Shown here in pieces: positions 1 to 8,620 of a stretch of 64,000 bases of DNA. The stretch lies in the NCBI RefSeq assembly GCF_031846345.1, contig NZ_JAVRHX010000006.1, positions 110,521 through 174,520 of the forward strand. The letters are read 5' to 3'. Below the pieces are notes generated by a model. The model did not search any database. It was given only the letters and a program-made list of their open reading frames with translations, and was not told the origin of the DNA. Source of the DNA: Glaciecola petra (GTDB taxonomy: Bacteria; Pseudomonadota; Gammaproteobacteria; Enterobacterales; Alteromonadaceae). The translations under genes and the position numbers were made by a program. Within the stretch, counting starts at the first letter, position 1; every line of letters begins with the position of its first letter.

Positions 1-296
1 TCCCTATGTGTGGTATGACCCAGTCACTCAATGTTTCTGTTGCAACCGCTGTTGTTTTGTATGAAGCACAGCGACAAAGACAACAGAAGGGCTTTTATGA
101 TGTCAACAATCGCGCTAGACACAAGCAAAGGGTGTCAGAAGCAGATATACAACGCGTTCTTTTTCAGCGAGGATTCCCCGTTCTGTTTGAAATGTGTGTA
201 GCAAAAAACCTCAGTTTTCCACACATTAATGAGCATGGTGAAATTGATGCGACTCAACAATGGTGGGATGCACTCAAATATAACACTCAAGATTAA
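1..296 (+). CDS. trmH: tRNA (guanosine-18-2'-O)-methyltransferase TrmH, C-terminal part
   Basis: This is the 3' end of a SPOUT-class methyltransferase that 2'-O-methylates G18 in the tRNA D-loop. The reading frame is open to the window edge, so the N-terminus lies outside. The visible part holds the SPOUT cofactor-knot signature (I)PM.GM.QSLNVSVA.A followed by YEAQRQRQ and a PHIN..GEI tail, which I recognise from E. coli TrmH. The ATG at 6 is internal, because the preceding codon (Pro) continues the conserved motif. In E. coli the gene follows spoT and precedes recG; here recG is 31 kb downstream on the same strand. Confidence 0.88.
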   Translation, partial: PMCGMTQSLNVSVATAVVLYEAQRQRQQKGFYDVNNRARHKQRVSEADIQRVLFQRGFPVLFEMCVAKNLSFPHINEHGEIDATQQWWDALKYNTQD

Positions 297-435
297 CGAA
301 AGAATTGAAATTTTTTTATCAGTATTCTGGTCACGTGTGTTACACGCTATTTTTTGATTCTGTTTTTGAAGTTTGAAGAAGCAAAACGGTCAAATCTGGC
401 ATCTGCATTTACAGGGTACTTATTAAGGTAAACCA

Positions 436-1071
436 ATGAAAAAAACAGTCTCAGCAGCATTGATATTAATTATGATGTCTTTCAACCTACTCGCAGTTGA
501 CCGCACTCAGATTAGAGACAAAGCAGAAGACGTAACGCCCCTATTAAACGGTTCAATGGTGCCAAAAGCCACGGTAAAATTAGATGACGGTTCGCCGGTA
601 AGTTTGCATGCCTTAATAATGCAAAAGCCAAGTGTCATTGTTTTTTATCGTGGTGGATGGTGCCCATACTGTTCGCGCCAACTTGCTGAGTTAAAAGATA
701 TCGAGCAAGACTTAGTCAATGAGGGCTATCAAATTTTAGCTATATCACCGGAAAGTGTTGATAAATTAAATGAGCAAAAATTAGAAACAGAATTTGCAGC
801 TCAACTCATTTCTGACGAAAAACTTGAAGCAATAAAAGGTTTTGGAGTAGGCTTTTATGTGCCTAATGATACCAGAGCCCTTTATAAAGACAGAATGAAT
901 GTCGAACTAACTTCCGACAGTAATAATAGAGCCGTCTTGCCTGCGCCGGCAATATTCATCACAAATACAGAAGGACAAGTCGTTTTCAGTTATGTGAATC
1001 CTAACTTTCGGGTAAGGCCTTCTGCAGAACTAGTGTTGAGCGCGGCTAAGCTTGTGAAGCCCATTGAATAA
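436..1071 (+). CDS. Exported peroxiredoxin-like (AhpC/TSA) thiol protein
   Basis: 211 residues with a signal peptide (about 1-20), so likely periplasmic. A thioredoxin-fold AhpC/TSA domain carries a CxxC active site, Cys76 and Cys79, in the context FYRGGWCPYC. This is the peroxiredoxin-like subgroup with an extra resolving-type cysteine, unlike classical AhpC. The expected role is reduction of peroxides or thiol exchange in the envelope; the substrate cannot be read from sequence. The ATG has AAGGTAAACC just upstream. It stands alone, with a hairpin about 100 bp downstream that may end its transcript. Confidence 0.8.
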   Translation: MKKTVSAALILIMMSFNLLAVDRTQIRDKAEDVTPLLNGSMVPKATVKLDDGSPVSLHALIMQKPSVIVFYRGGWCPYCSRQLAELKDIEQDLVNEGYQILAISPESVDKLNEQKLETEFAAQLISDEKLEAIKGFGVGFYVPNDTRALYKDRMNVELTSDSNNRAVLPAPAIFITNTEGQVVFSYVNPNFRVRPSAELVLSAAKLVKPIE

Positions 1072-1171
1072 AAAAATGTAAAACGGACTGTCGCTTTAAG
1101 TGGCAGTCTAGCATCAACTACTATCCTTAAAAGGTTTGCGAAATTTTTCTTAAGTAATTACTCCCAGTACC

Positions 1172-1193
1172 GTGTCTGCCAGACACTGTTTTT
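1172..1193 (+). terminator. Probable intrinsic terminator after the peroxiredoxin-like gene
   Basis: A 6-bp stem GTGTCT/AGACAC with a 3-nt loop is followed by TGTTTTTG. The stem is short and it sits 100 bp past the stop codon, just before the TraF-like gene. Confidence 0.45.
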
Positions 1194-1224
1194 GTATAGG
1201 TGTTTCTTTTCATACGCATAGAGA

Positions 1225-2619
1225 TTGTGTGATACCGATTGCTCAAACTTGCTTGTTAATATCAAGACATTAACAACATGCTTTGGACTCAAATTGAATC
1301 ACATTTACCCCAACAAATTAGTTGCTGGCATGCTTGGATTAGCATTAGTTAGTGCAAACGTTTCAGCTCAAAGCGTATTCCAATCAACCGGAAGTGGTGT
1401 GACGCGCGGTGCGGTGTCAAATTCTTCTGACCTAAACTCTCTGTTACGCAACCCTGCAGCACCAAGTTATAGACTTGGCTCAGAGGAAGGGTTTAGCGTT
1501 AATATTCTGCCACCGATAGGAGGTGGTTACGAAGTAGGCGAAATTGATTCCTTAATCGACGAACTTGATGAGTTGATCGACATTCTAGAGCAAGACGATT
1601 TATCTGCGGAAGAAGCCTTAGACGCAAAGGACCGGTTTGAACCTTTTTTGGCCAATGCAGAACAAGATGGTCGAATCAAACTAGCTGGGCAGGCAGGTAT
1701 TCCATTATTACCATTTTTCTATAGAAGTACTTCTTGGGGCACCATCACTTTTAACGCTTCGGTTAGCGGCTCTATGCGCACAACCGTGCTTGCTGACGAC
1801 ATAGAAATTATTGCGTTCAATGATACATTCAAAATTAATACTGCGTCAGCAGTTTATGTGAAAAGCGCAGGATTGGTTACATTGTCCGTAGGTTATAGCC
1901 ATTTATTGTGGGAAACCGAAAACCTAGGTTTACATGCTGGGATTAATGCCAATGTGAATCAATATGAATTAGCGAAAAACATCATTTCACTTGCCGGGTT
2001 AGAAGATGGTGAAGATATAGGCGATGCGATACAAGACGATTACGAAAACAACGCACTATCAAACACAAATATAGCAATAGATGTTGGTCTGCTGTTTGTC
2101 AGCAACAATGCCAATGTAGGTTTAAGCATTTCTGATATAAACGAGCCAGAATATGACTATGGCTCATTAGCTTCTACCTGTTCTAACTTAAGTGGTATTT
2201 CATTAGATAATTGTTTTGTCGCTCAGGATGCGATTGCCAGAGGCAGAATAGCGGCAAATGAAACCTTTATAGCTAACGCGCAAGCAACCCTTGAGGCCTC
2301 CGCTTGGATGGGTGAGGGCACTCGGTTTGGCTTTCATTCTTCAATAGATTTAAATGAAAAAAACGACCCTATTGGTGATTTATATCAATGGGCTAGTGTG
2401 AGTGCCACAGCAGATTTTAATAACTGGCTTATTCCTGAATTCCGCTTGGGTTATAGCAAAAATTTAGCAGGTACCGAACTCAGTTATTATAGCGTTGGCG
2501 TTACCTTCCTCAAACATGCTGATCTAGACGTAAGATGGAGTGATGAGTCGGTCGAAATTGACGACAGCAACGCACCGCGTTCAGCATTCTTTAGCTTTTC
2601 AATTCAAACCAAGTTTTAA
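1225..2619 (+). CDS. TraF-like exported protein (conjugal transfer TraF_2 family)
   Basis: About 440-464 residues. After a hydrophobic signal segment ending VSANVSAQS comes a mature region rich in beta-type sequence. It includes an early NPAA motif (LRNPAAPSY), outer-membrane-barrel-like strands and an F at the C-terminus (SFSIQTKF). This fits the family annotated as plasmid transfer operon protein TraF, which is widespread on marine gammaproteobacterial chromosomes and resembles FadL/OMPP1-type barrels. No other conjugation gene is nearby, so a transfer role is doubtful. The start is uncertain: TTG 1225 is the longest frame; TTG 1294, behind GGAC, would give a tidier signal peptide; ATG 1330 is the first ATG. 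A lipoprotein gene follows 12 bp later and is probably co-transcribed. Confidence 0.7.
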   Translation: MCDTDCSNLLVNIKTLTTCFGLKLNHIYPNKLVAGMLGLALVSANVSAQSVFQSTGSGVTRGAVSNSSDLNSLLRNPAAPSYRLGSEEGFSVNILPPIGGGYEVGEIDSLIDELDELIDILEQDDLSAEEALDAKDRFEPFLANAEQDGRIKLAGQAGIPLLPFFYRSTSWGTITFNASVSGSMRTTVLADDIEIIAFNDTFKINTASAVYVKSAGLVTLSVGYSHLLWETENLGLHAGINANVNQYELAKNIISLAGLEDGEDIGDAIQDDYENNALSNTNIAIDVGLLFVSNNANVGLSISDINEPEYDYGSLASTCSNLSGISLDNCFVAQDAIARGRIAANETFIANAQATLEASAWMGEGTRFGFHSSIDLNEKNDPIGDLYQWASVSATADFNNWLIPEFRLGYSKNLAGTELSYYSVGVTFLKHADLDVRWSDESVEIDDSNAPRSAFFSFSIQTKF

Positions 2620-2631
2620 GGAGCAATAAGA

Positions 2632-4566
2632 ATGAATACATTACCTCATTTAAAGTACCTCATGAAACCAATCATATGCACAGCCACAGTAGCTTTGTTA
2701 CTAGGGTGCGGCGATGCTACCGAAGAACAAGATGCCCCCTTAGTACCAGTTGACAATAGAGTGACAATTACTGGGTTGGCAATGAATGGCTATGTAGCGA
2801 ATGCCCTAGTATGGGTCGATTTACGCCAAAACGGCACACCCGATGGCTTTGAACCTTTTGCATTTACTGATAATGAAGGTTATATAAGCTATAACCCAAA
2901 CACTGGCATTAATTATTGTGCTTCAAATGAACAGAGTGAACAGCGTTATTGTTTACAAACAGGAACACAAACAGGCGAAGTCACATTAAAAGCAGCAAAA
3001 GGTATTGAGCTGTTGTCGGGTGAAGCATTTCGTTCTGTGCTTAGCGCAAATATTATGCTTGAAAATGCGCAGGCTAACCTGAGCGCGCTCGAAGCACTTG
3101 GTGCTAGGCCAATAGGTAACGCAAGCGCTTGGCAAGCAGATATTGATGACGCTATGATAAAACTTTCGCCTTTATCTAGTTTGAATTCTTACCTACCAGC
3201 AGGTTCGGACCTTGTGTCTGTTCTACTCGGCGCGGGTTTTGATATCCAAGCTGACATGCCGGTAAATGAAGTACTTAGTATCGACTACATTGCTGGTATT
3301 AAAGAAGAATCGTTAAATAGAGCGGTGTCAGCAGACTTGTTTGCTGCCTCGGTTATGATTAGCCGTATTGTCGACACCTTGAGTGTCAATCTTGACAAGG
3401 CAACTGAGTTTCTGGATATGGGCCAAGATGGTTTACCGATTAGCACCGCAGACTCTGCCTACAAAGGGTTAGCAGAAAGTTTAGCCTCAGGGTCTTCAAC
3501 AAGTGCTGATAGACAAGCTTCTTCCGGTAAAACGCATTCAGTGGTCGCTAACTTAAATGCTGAACAAGCATTGACATCAGCAGTTGCAAATTTGCTTAAT
3601 ATATTAGGGCAAAGCGACTTTTTGTCTAGTGCTGTGCAGTCGAGAATCAGCATGGTATCTGAAAATTCAGAACTGTCAGACTTACTGGCAAGCATCGGTG
3701 ATACTGCTCTAAATCATTTTAATGATATACAAAATGATTCGGATTTATCTACAGATTTATTAACGCTTAATCAAACGGTGACTTTACCAACATTGACCGA
3801 AGCGATTGCCTTTGCCAGCACTCAAAACGCCCTAGGCATTAATCGCTTAGCTACCTTCATGGCTGACCCTGATAATCGTATCACCGAGATATTAGCACAA
3901 GCAACGCAAGATTTTGTGGATGAGCGTGATGATGAAACAGTGCTCACTCTAAGCTTTGACTTAAATTCCTTAACACAAGATTTATTGGTATTAGCCGAAC
4001 AAAACGAAGAGGCCTTAGCGTCAGAAGAAAACCAAGTCACCCTCACTCAATTAGCCGAAGTAGAAACAGCAGATGATTCTAGTTTTTGGACAGGCAACTT
4101 ATTAAGTCTGTCAGGTTTTCAAGATGGTAATGAGCAAGGTCAAGCTGTGATGTTTTTTGACGGTGAAGAAAGTGACAGCGCTGGTCAACTGATCATGTGT
4201 ATCGCTTATCAAAACGAATCAAACCCTAGTGACAATATTTCTGGAAAGCGTTTTGATGGTTCTTGGTCTATTATCGGCGGTGCGTCACAAAATAGACTGT
4301 CGCTAGTAGCAGAAGGCTTCACAATACAAATGAAGGTGTTGGGCGAAACCTTAGGTTCAGATATTCCAAGCGACCAGCAAATACCCAGCTTGCCAAGAAT
4401 ACCAAACGAGATGTACGGAAAGTTTGGTTTTACTCTCAATGAAGATACCGCGACTTGGCATTCAGATGATGCATCCGTTAATCAAAGCTATGGCTTGCTC
4501 AGCGCGGATACCGTTCCGCAAAGTGATGAGGATTGCAGAGCAATATTAGAGCTTCGTATTCAGTAA
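2632..4566 (+). CDS. Large lipoprotein partner of the TraF-like protein
   Basis: 644 residues. An N-terminal signal ends in the lipobox LLLGC, so the mature protein would be lipidated. The start is fixed by AAGGAG eight bases before the ATG. I do not recognise a catalytic domain. Early residues (about 45-90: GLAMNGYVANALVWVD, then DNEGYISY) look like a carboxypeptidase-regulatory or Ig-like beta fold, followed by long helical stretches and a C-terminal beta region. It sits 12 bp after the TraF-like gene, which suggests one transcript and a shared envelope function. The function is unknown. Confidence 0.7.
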   Translation: MNTLPHLKYLMKPIICTATVALLLGCGDATEEQDAPLVPVDNRVTITGLAMNGYVANALVWVDLRQNGTPDGFEPFAFTDNEGYISYNPNTGINYCASNEQSEQRYCLQTGTQTGEVTLKAAKGIELLSGEAFRSVLSANIMLENAQANLSALEALGARPIGNASAWQADIDDAMIKLSPLSSLNSYLPAGSDLVSVLLGAGFDIQADMPVNEVLSIDYIAGIKEESLNRAVSADLFAASVMISRIVDTLSVNLDKATEFLDMGQDGLPISTADSAYKGLAESLASGSSTSADRQASSGKTHSVVANLNAEQALTSAVANLLNILGQSDFLSSAVQSRISMVSENSELSDLLASIGDTALNHFNDIQNDSDLSTDLLTLNQTVTLPTLTEAIAFASTQNALGINRLATFMADPDNRITEILAQATQDFVDERDDETVLTLSFDLNSLTQDLLVLAEQNEEALASEENQVTLTQLAEVETADDSSFWTGNLLSLSGFQDGNEQGQAVMFFDGEESDSAGQLIMCIAYQNESNPSDNISGKRFDGSWSIIGGASQNRLSLVAEGFTIQMKVLGETLGSDIPSDQQIPSLPRIPNEMYGKFGFTLNEDTATWHSDDASVNQSYGLLSADTVPQSDEDCRAILELRIQ

Positions 4567-4667
4567 AGCAGCTAAGGTATACCGCAATCAAATAACTCCT
4601 ATTTGCTCGCGAAAATATTCTATGTTTATATACGACATGAATGTTTCGTTTGCAGAAGGAGTTGTTT

Positions 4668-5768
4668 ATGTTTTTAGTGACTAATCGAGTCATACGTGAC
4701 GGCAATACAATAAAAATTTTTGGTGACACACCCAGCCCGCAGGGACCGAATGAACTTAGACTCGTAGAAGTTGTTAAAAAAGAAACCGACAATGACAGTG
4801 AGTGGCAGGTAAAACCGGTCGCTGATAAGCTTGAACCGGCTGAGGTCAAAAAGCTTGCTAGAACACACTATTTAACAATAGATACCGGTGCAGAGTGGCA
4901 TGGTTCATTAGCTGTAGCTTGTCAGCTATTTGCTCAAGCAAAAAAGGAAAACAAGTCTATTTTGTTTTTTGTGCATGGTTACAATAACGATGTAGACGAC
5001 GTGTTAACCGCGGCAGAACAGCTTGAAAAATTATACAATTTAATTGTTGTTCCTTTTACTTGGCCTGCCAATGGTGGAGGGGTCGTTTCTGGTACTGCTT
5101 CATATTTGAGTGATAAGGCCGATGCGCGAGCTTCTTCGGGTGCATTTAACCGTTTTGTTGAAAAGGTACATTTTTTCCACAGTCTACTAGCCGAATCTAA
5201 CCTCGCTGATATACAAAACAAAGTAAACGAAAAATATGCAGATAGAGACAATCCTATGGCTGCAGCGGCCTTGTACAGCGAATTAGTCGACAAAGCCTGT
5301 AAGGTTAAAATCAATTTGTTGTGTCATAGTATGGGCAATTATTTGCTCAAACATTCCCTAATGACAAGCGATAATGCCACTTCCAATTTGGTCTTCGACA
5401 ATATCAATTTAGTCGCAGCAGACACTAATAATCAGAATCATGCCAGTTGGCTCGATACTATTGATGTAAGAAATCGTATTCACGTGGTCATAAACGAAGA
5501 TGATGCTGCATTAAAAGCGTCGCGGGTTAAACCTGGCAAACAACAGCGTGCACGCTTGGGTCATTACCTAAAAGCCCTAAATAGTGATCGAGCAGTATAT
5601 ATTGATGTAAGTGATTGTGACGGTGTTGGTTGTGAACATAGCTACTATAAGGGCGAAGCAGTAGAGGAAAACACCAGTTTAAAGGCTTTGTTCAATGACT
5701 TATTCAACGGTAATCGAGTCGAAAAACGTTTAAATTATTTTAGCGCCGATAATTATTTTAAATTGTAA
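4668..5768 (+). CDS. Alpha/beta hydrolase (DUF900-like)
   Basis: 366 residues without a signal peptide. A ligand-loop motif FVHGYNN (about 102-108) and the nucleophile elbow LCHSMGN with Ser221 mark an alpha/beta hydrolase of the DUF900 type, a group of lipase-like enzymes with few characterised members. The later LVAADTNN gives a candidate acid region. I chose ATG 4668 because AGAAGGAG lies seven bases upstream; the ATG at 4641 has no such site. It follows the TraF-like/lipoprotein pair after 100 bp and may or may not belong to that unit. The substrate is unknown. Confidence 0.72.
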   Translation: MFLVTNRVIRDGNTIKIFGDTPSPQGPNELRLVEVVKKETDNDSEWQVKPVADKLEPAEVKKLARTHYLTIDTGAEWHGSLAVACQLFAQAKKENKSILFFVHGYNNDVDDVLTAAEQLEKLYNLIVVPFTWPANGGGVVSGTASYLSDKADARASSGAFNRFVEKVHFFHSLLAESNLADIQNKVNEKYADRDNPMAAAALYSELVDKACKVKINLLCHSMGNYLLKHSLMTSDNATSNLVFDNINLVAADTNNQNHASWLDTIDVRNRIHVVINEDDAALKASRVKPGKQQRARLGHYLKALNSDRAVYIDVSDCDGVGCEHSYYKGEAVEENTSLKALFNDLFNGNRVEKRLNYFSADNYFKL

Positions 5769-5949
5769 AGCGAATCGCCAACAGCTTATGTTATAGCAAA
5801 TCAGTATCAAGCATTTCTTGAACAAATTGTTGATTAAGTTATGGTCATTGGTGACAAAAAATTTAATAATAAGACCTAAAGTGCTTATTAAGCAGCAGGC
5901 TTATTTTTGAGCTGATTACTGTTTTACTACCTAAATTTAAGGATTGTGA

Positions 5950-7419
5950 ATGAAAGACAAGTCGGATATTGGTTTAGTTGGCTTAGCTGTAATGGGTGAA
6001 AACCTGATTCTTAACATGGAATCGAAGGGGTTTACCGTCACTGCTTATAATCGAAGCTATTCAAAAGTTGAAAAGTTTATCGAGGGGCGAGCTAAAGGTA
6101 AAAATATCCGCGGTGCTGACAGTATTCAAAACTTAGTCGACTCATTGGCCAGTCCGCGTAAAGTCATGCTGATGGTAAAAGCCGGGCAGGTTGTAGACGA
6201 TTTCATTGAACAGCTCATTCCCTTTTTGTCTCCAGGCGATATTATTATTGATGGCGGCAATACACACTTTCCCGATTCTAACAGACGCACCGAATATCTA
6301 GAGAGCAAAGGTCTCTTGTACATCGGTACAGGTGTTTCAGGTGGTGAGGAGGGCGCATTGAAAGGCCCGTCTATTATGCCTGGTGGGTCAAAAGATGCAT
6401 GGCCATTTGTAAAAGATATTTTTCAATCAATTTCAGCTAAAGTGGCCGATGAAAATGGTGACGAAGTTGTGCCTTGTTGTGATTGGGTAGGCGATGCCGG
6501 AGCAGGACATTTTGTGAAAATGGTCCATAACGGCATTGAATATGGCGACATGCAGCTAATATGCGAAGCGTATCAATTAATGAAAGTGGTATTGGGCTTG
6601 AGTACCGACGAAATTCAGAAAGTATTTGCTCACTGGAATACCACCGAGCTCGACAGCTACTTAATTGATATTACTAAAGATATTTTTGCTTATCGTGACG
6701 AAAACGGCGAACCATTGGTTGAATCAATCCTCGATACTGCAGGTCAAAAAGGCACTGGCAAGTGGACCGGTGTTACCGCTTTAGATCTTGGTATTCCTTT
6801 GACTCTCATTGCAGATTCGGTTTTTGCTCGCTGTATTTCAGCGAAAAAAGAACAGCGCGTTGCAGCATCAAAAGTCGTTACTGGACCAGAAATTCAATTT
6901 GACGGTGACAAAGCTGAATTTATAGAGGATCTACGCCAAGCGGTGCTAGCAGCCAAAATCGTATCGTATGCGCAAGGTTACATGCTAATGCAAGAAGCAG
7001 CGCAAGAATTCGATTGGGAGCTTAACTATGGTGGAATTGCGCTAATGTGGCGCGGTGGCTGTATTATTCGCTCAGCATTTTTAGGTAAAATCAAAGAAGC
7101 CTACGACAACGAACCTGATTTACAAAATTTACTACTGACCCCGTATTTTAAAGAGACTGTAGAATCTTCACAACCGGGTTGGAGAAAAGTAATCGTAACG
7201 GCGGTAAGCAACGGCATTGCGGTACCTTGTTTAAGTTCTGCGCTCACCTATTTTGATGGCTTTAGGACCGCGCGTTTGCCAGCTAACCTTCTGCAAGCAC
7301 AGCGTGACTATTTTGGAGCACATACCTACGAGCGTGTTGATAAACCCAGAGGCGAGTTTTTCCACACAAATTGGACCGGTAGAGGTGGTGATACTGCGTC
7401 GACAACCTACGACGTATAA
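5950..7419 (+). CDS. gnd: 6-phosphogluconate dehydrogenase (decarboxylating)
   Basis: 489 residues, slightly longer than the 468-residue E. coli enzyme. It converts 6-phosphogluconate and NADP+ to ribulose 5-phosphate, CO2 and NADPH in the oxidative pentose phosphate pathway. Visible hallmarks are the Rossmann start GLVGLAVMGENL (about 8-19), the substrate loop GVSGGEEGALKGPSIMPGG and the catalytic lysine segment GAGHFVKMVHNGIEY. The C-terminal tail FHTNWTGRGGD contributes to the partner active site in the known dimers. The start has AAGGATTG upstream. It is followed after 63 bp by tal, so the two form a pentose phosphate unit. Confidence 0.96.
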   Translation: MKDKSDIGLVGLAVMGENLILNMESKGFTVTAYNRSYSKVEKFIEGRAKGKNIRGADSIQNLVDSLASPRKVMLMVKAGQVVDDFIEQLIPFLSPGDIIIDGGNTHFPDSNRRTEYLESKGLLYIGTGVSGGEEGALKGPSIMPGGSKDAWPFVKDIFQSISAKVADENGDEVVPCCDWVGDAGAGHFVKMVHNGIEYGDMQLICEAYQLMKVVLGLSTDEIQKVFAHWNTTELDSYLIDITKDIFAYRDENGEPLVESILDTAGQKGTGKWTGVTALDLGIPLTLIADSVFARCISAKKEQRVAASKVVTGPEIQFDGDKAEFIEDLRQAVLAAKIVSYAQGYMLMQEAAQEFDWELNYGGIALMWRGGCIIRSAFLGKIKEAYDNEPDLQNLLLTPYFKETVESSQPGWRKVIVTAVSNGIAVPCLSSALTYFDGFRTARLPANLLQAQRDYFGAHTYERVDKPRGEFFHTNWTGRGGDTASTTYDV

Positions 7420-7482
7420 CTATCGACCTAAATACCGGCCTAAAAAACGATTTAGATTTTTGACTTACATATTTGGATTAGC

Positions 7483-8439
7483 ATGACAACACAACTTGAA
7501 CAATTACGTAGTTTAACCACAGTGGTTGCCGATACTGGTAACATTACAGATATCAAAAAGTTCTCTCCTCAAGATGCGACCACAAACCCTAGTTTGTTGC
7601 TTAAAGCGTCAGAAATCCCTGAGTATGCAGCATACATTGACGAAGCCGTTGCATGGGCCAAAACCCAATCAAATGATATTGAGCAACAAGTGATAGACGC
7701 AGGTGATAAGCTTGCAGTTATTATTGGATTAGAGATTCTGAAAATTGTCCCCGGGCGAATTTCAACAGAAGTTGATGCTCGTTTGTCTTACGACAAACAA
7801 GCTTCGTTGGATAAAGCGCGCAAATTGATTAAGTTATATAACGACGCAGGGATTAGTAATGACCGTGTTTTGATCAAATTAGCATCAACTTGGGAAGGTA
7901 TTCAAGCGGCAGCAGAACTGGAAAAAGAAGGTATTAATTGCAACTTAACCTTGTTGTTTAGTTTTGCCCAGGCTAAGGCTTGTGCAGAAGCAAGTGTTTA
8001 CCTAATTTCACCTTTTGTTGGCCGTATATTAGATTGGTATAAAAAAGCCGAAGGCAAAGATAGTTATGCGCCAGCTGAAGACCCAGGTGTAGTATCGGTA
8101 ACGAGTATTTATAATTACTACAAACAACATGGGTACAACACAGTAGTGATGGGAGCAAGCTTCCGCAACGTTGACGAAATTTTAGAACTTGCTGGGTGTG
8201 ACCGTTTAACTATAGGCCCGGGCTTACTTGAAGAGCTTGAATCATCAAGCGAAGATGTGCCACGCAAACTTAACTATACTGGCGATATTCAAGCTGCTCC
8301 TGCGGCAATGAAGGAAGCTCAGTTTAGATGGGAGCATGCACAAGATCCAATGGCGGTTGAAAAGCTGGCCGAGGGCATCCGTAATTTTGCGATTGACCAA
8401 GATAAGTTAGAGCTTATGCTGAAAAGTAAACTAGCTTAG
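7483..8439 (+). CDS. tal: Transaldolase
   Basis: 318 residues, the normal size for class TalA/TalB. It transfers the dihydroxyacetone unit between sedoheptulose 7-phosphate and glyceraldehyde 3-phosphate. The opening DATTNPSLLLKA and the Schiff-base lysine motif VLIKLASTWEG are plain, and SPFVGRILDWYK is the usual third block. It follows gnd on the same strand and a strong terminator lies 20 bp after the stop, so gnd-tal likely forms one transcript. Confidence 0.96.
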   Translation: MTTQLEQLRSLTTVVADTGNITDIKKFSPQDATTNPSLLLKASEIPEYAAYIDEAVAWAKTQSNDIEQQVIDAGDKLAVIIGLEILKIVPGRISTEVDARLSYDKQASLDKARKLIKLYNDAGISNDRVLIKLASTWEGIQAAAELEKEGINCNLTLLFSFAQAKACAEASVYLISPFVGRILDWYKKAEGKDSYAPAEDPGVVSVTSIYNYYKQHGYNTVVMGASFRNVDEILELAGCDRLTIGPGLLEELESSSEDVPRKLNYTGDIQAAPAAMKEAQFRWEHAQDPMAVEKLAEGIRNFAIDQDKLELMLKSKLA

Positions 8440-8459
8440 CTACTACTAATCGGAATATT

Positions 8460-8496
8460 AAAAGCACTTCTGCTGTTAAGGCAAAAGTGCTTTTTT
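8460..8496 (+). terminator. Intrinsic terminator after tal
   Basis: Arms AAAAGCACTT (8460-8469) and AAGTGCTTTT (8485-8494) pair perfectly. They extend inward by TGC/GCA across one mismatch and are followed by a T run. Confidence 0.88.
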
Positions 8497-8620
8497 GATC
8501 TTTACGAAAAACTCTACTTGGATGCTACTGTTTACAGTTCTGTTGTTGAGGATGTTTGGCAAGTTGAGTCTAAAATGGTAATGTCGAGAGAGATTCCAAA
8601 AGCAATAAGCGCTAACTACC

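Noticed and set aside
1225..4566. A conjugative or integrative element, suggested by the TraF name
   Set aside because: No relaxase, coupling protein, integrase or other transfer gene is present.
5769..5949. Promoter of gnd
   Set aside because: The region is AT-rich with several weak -10-like hexamers, none clearly better than the rest.
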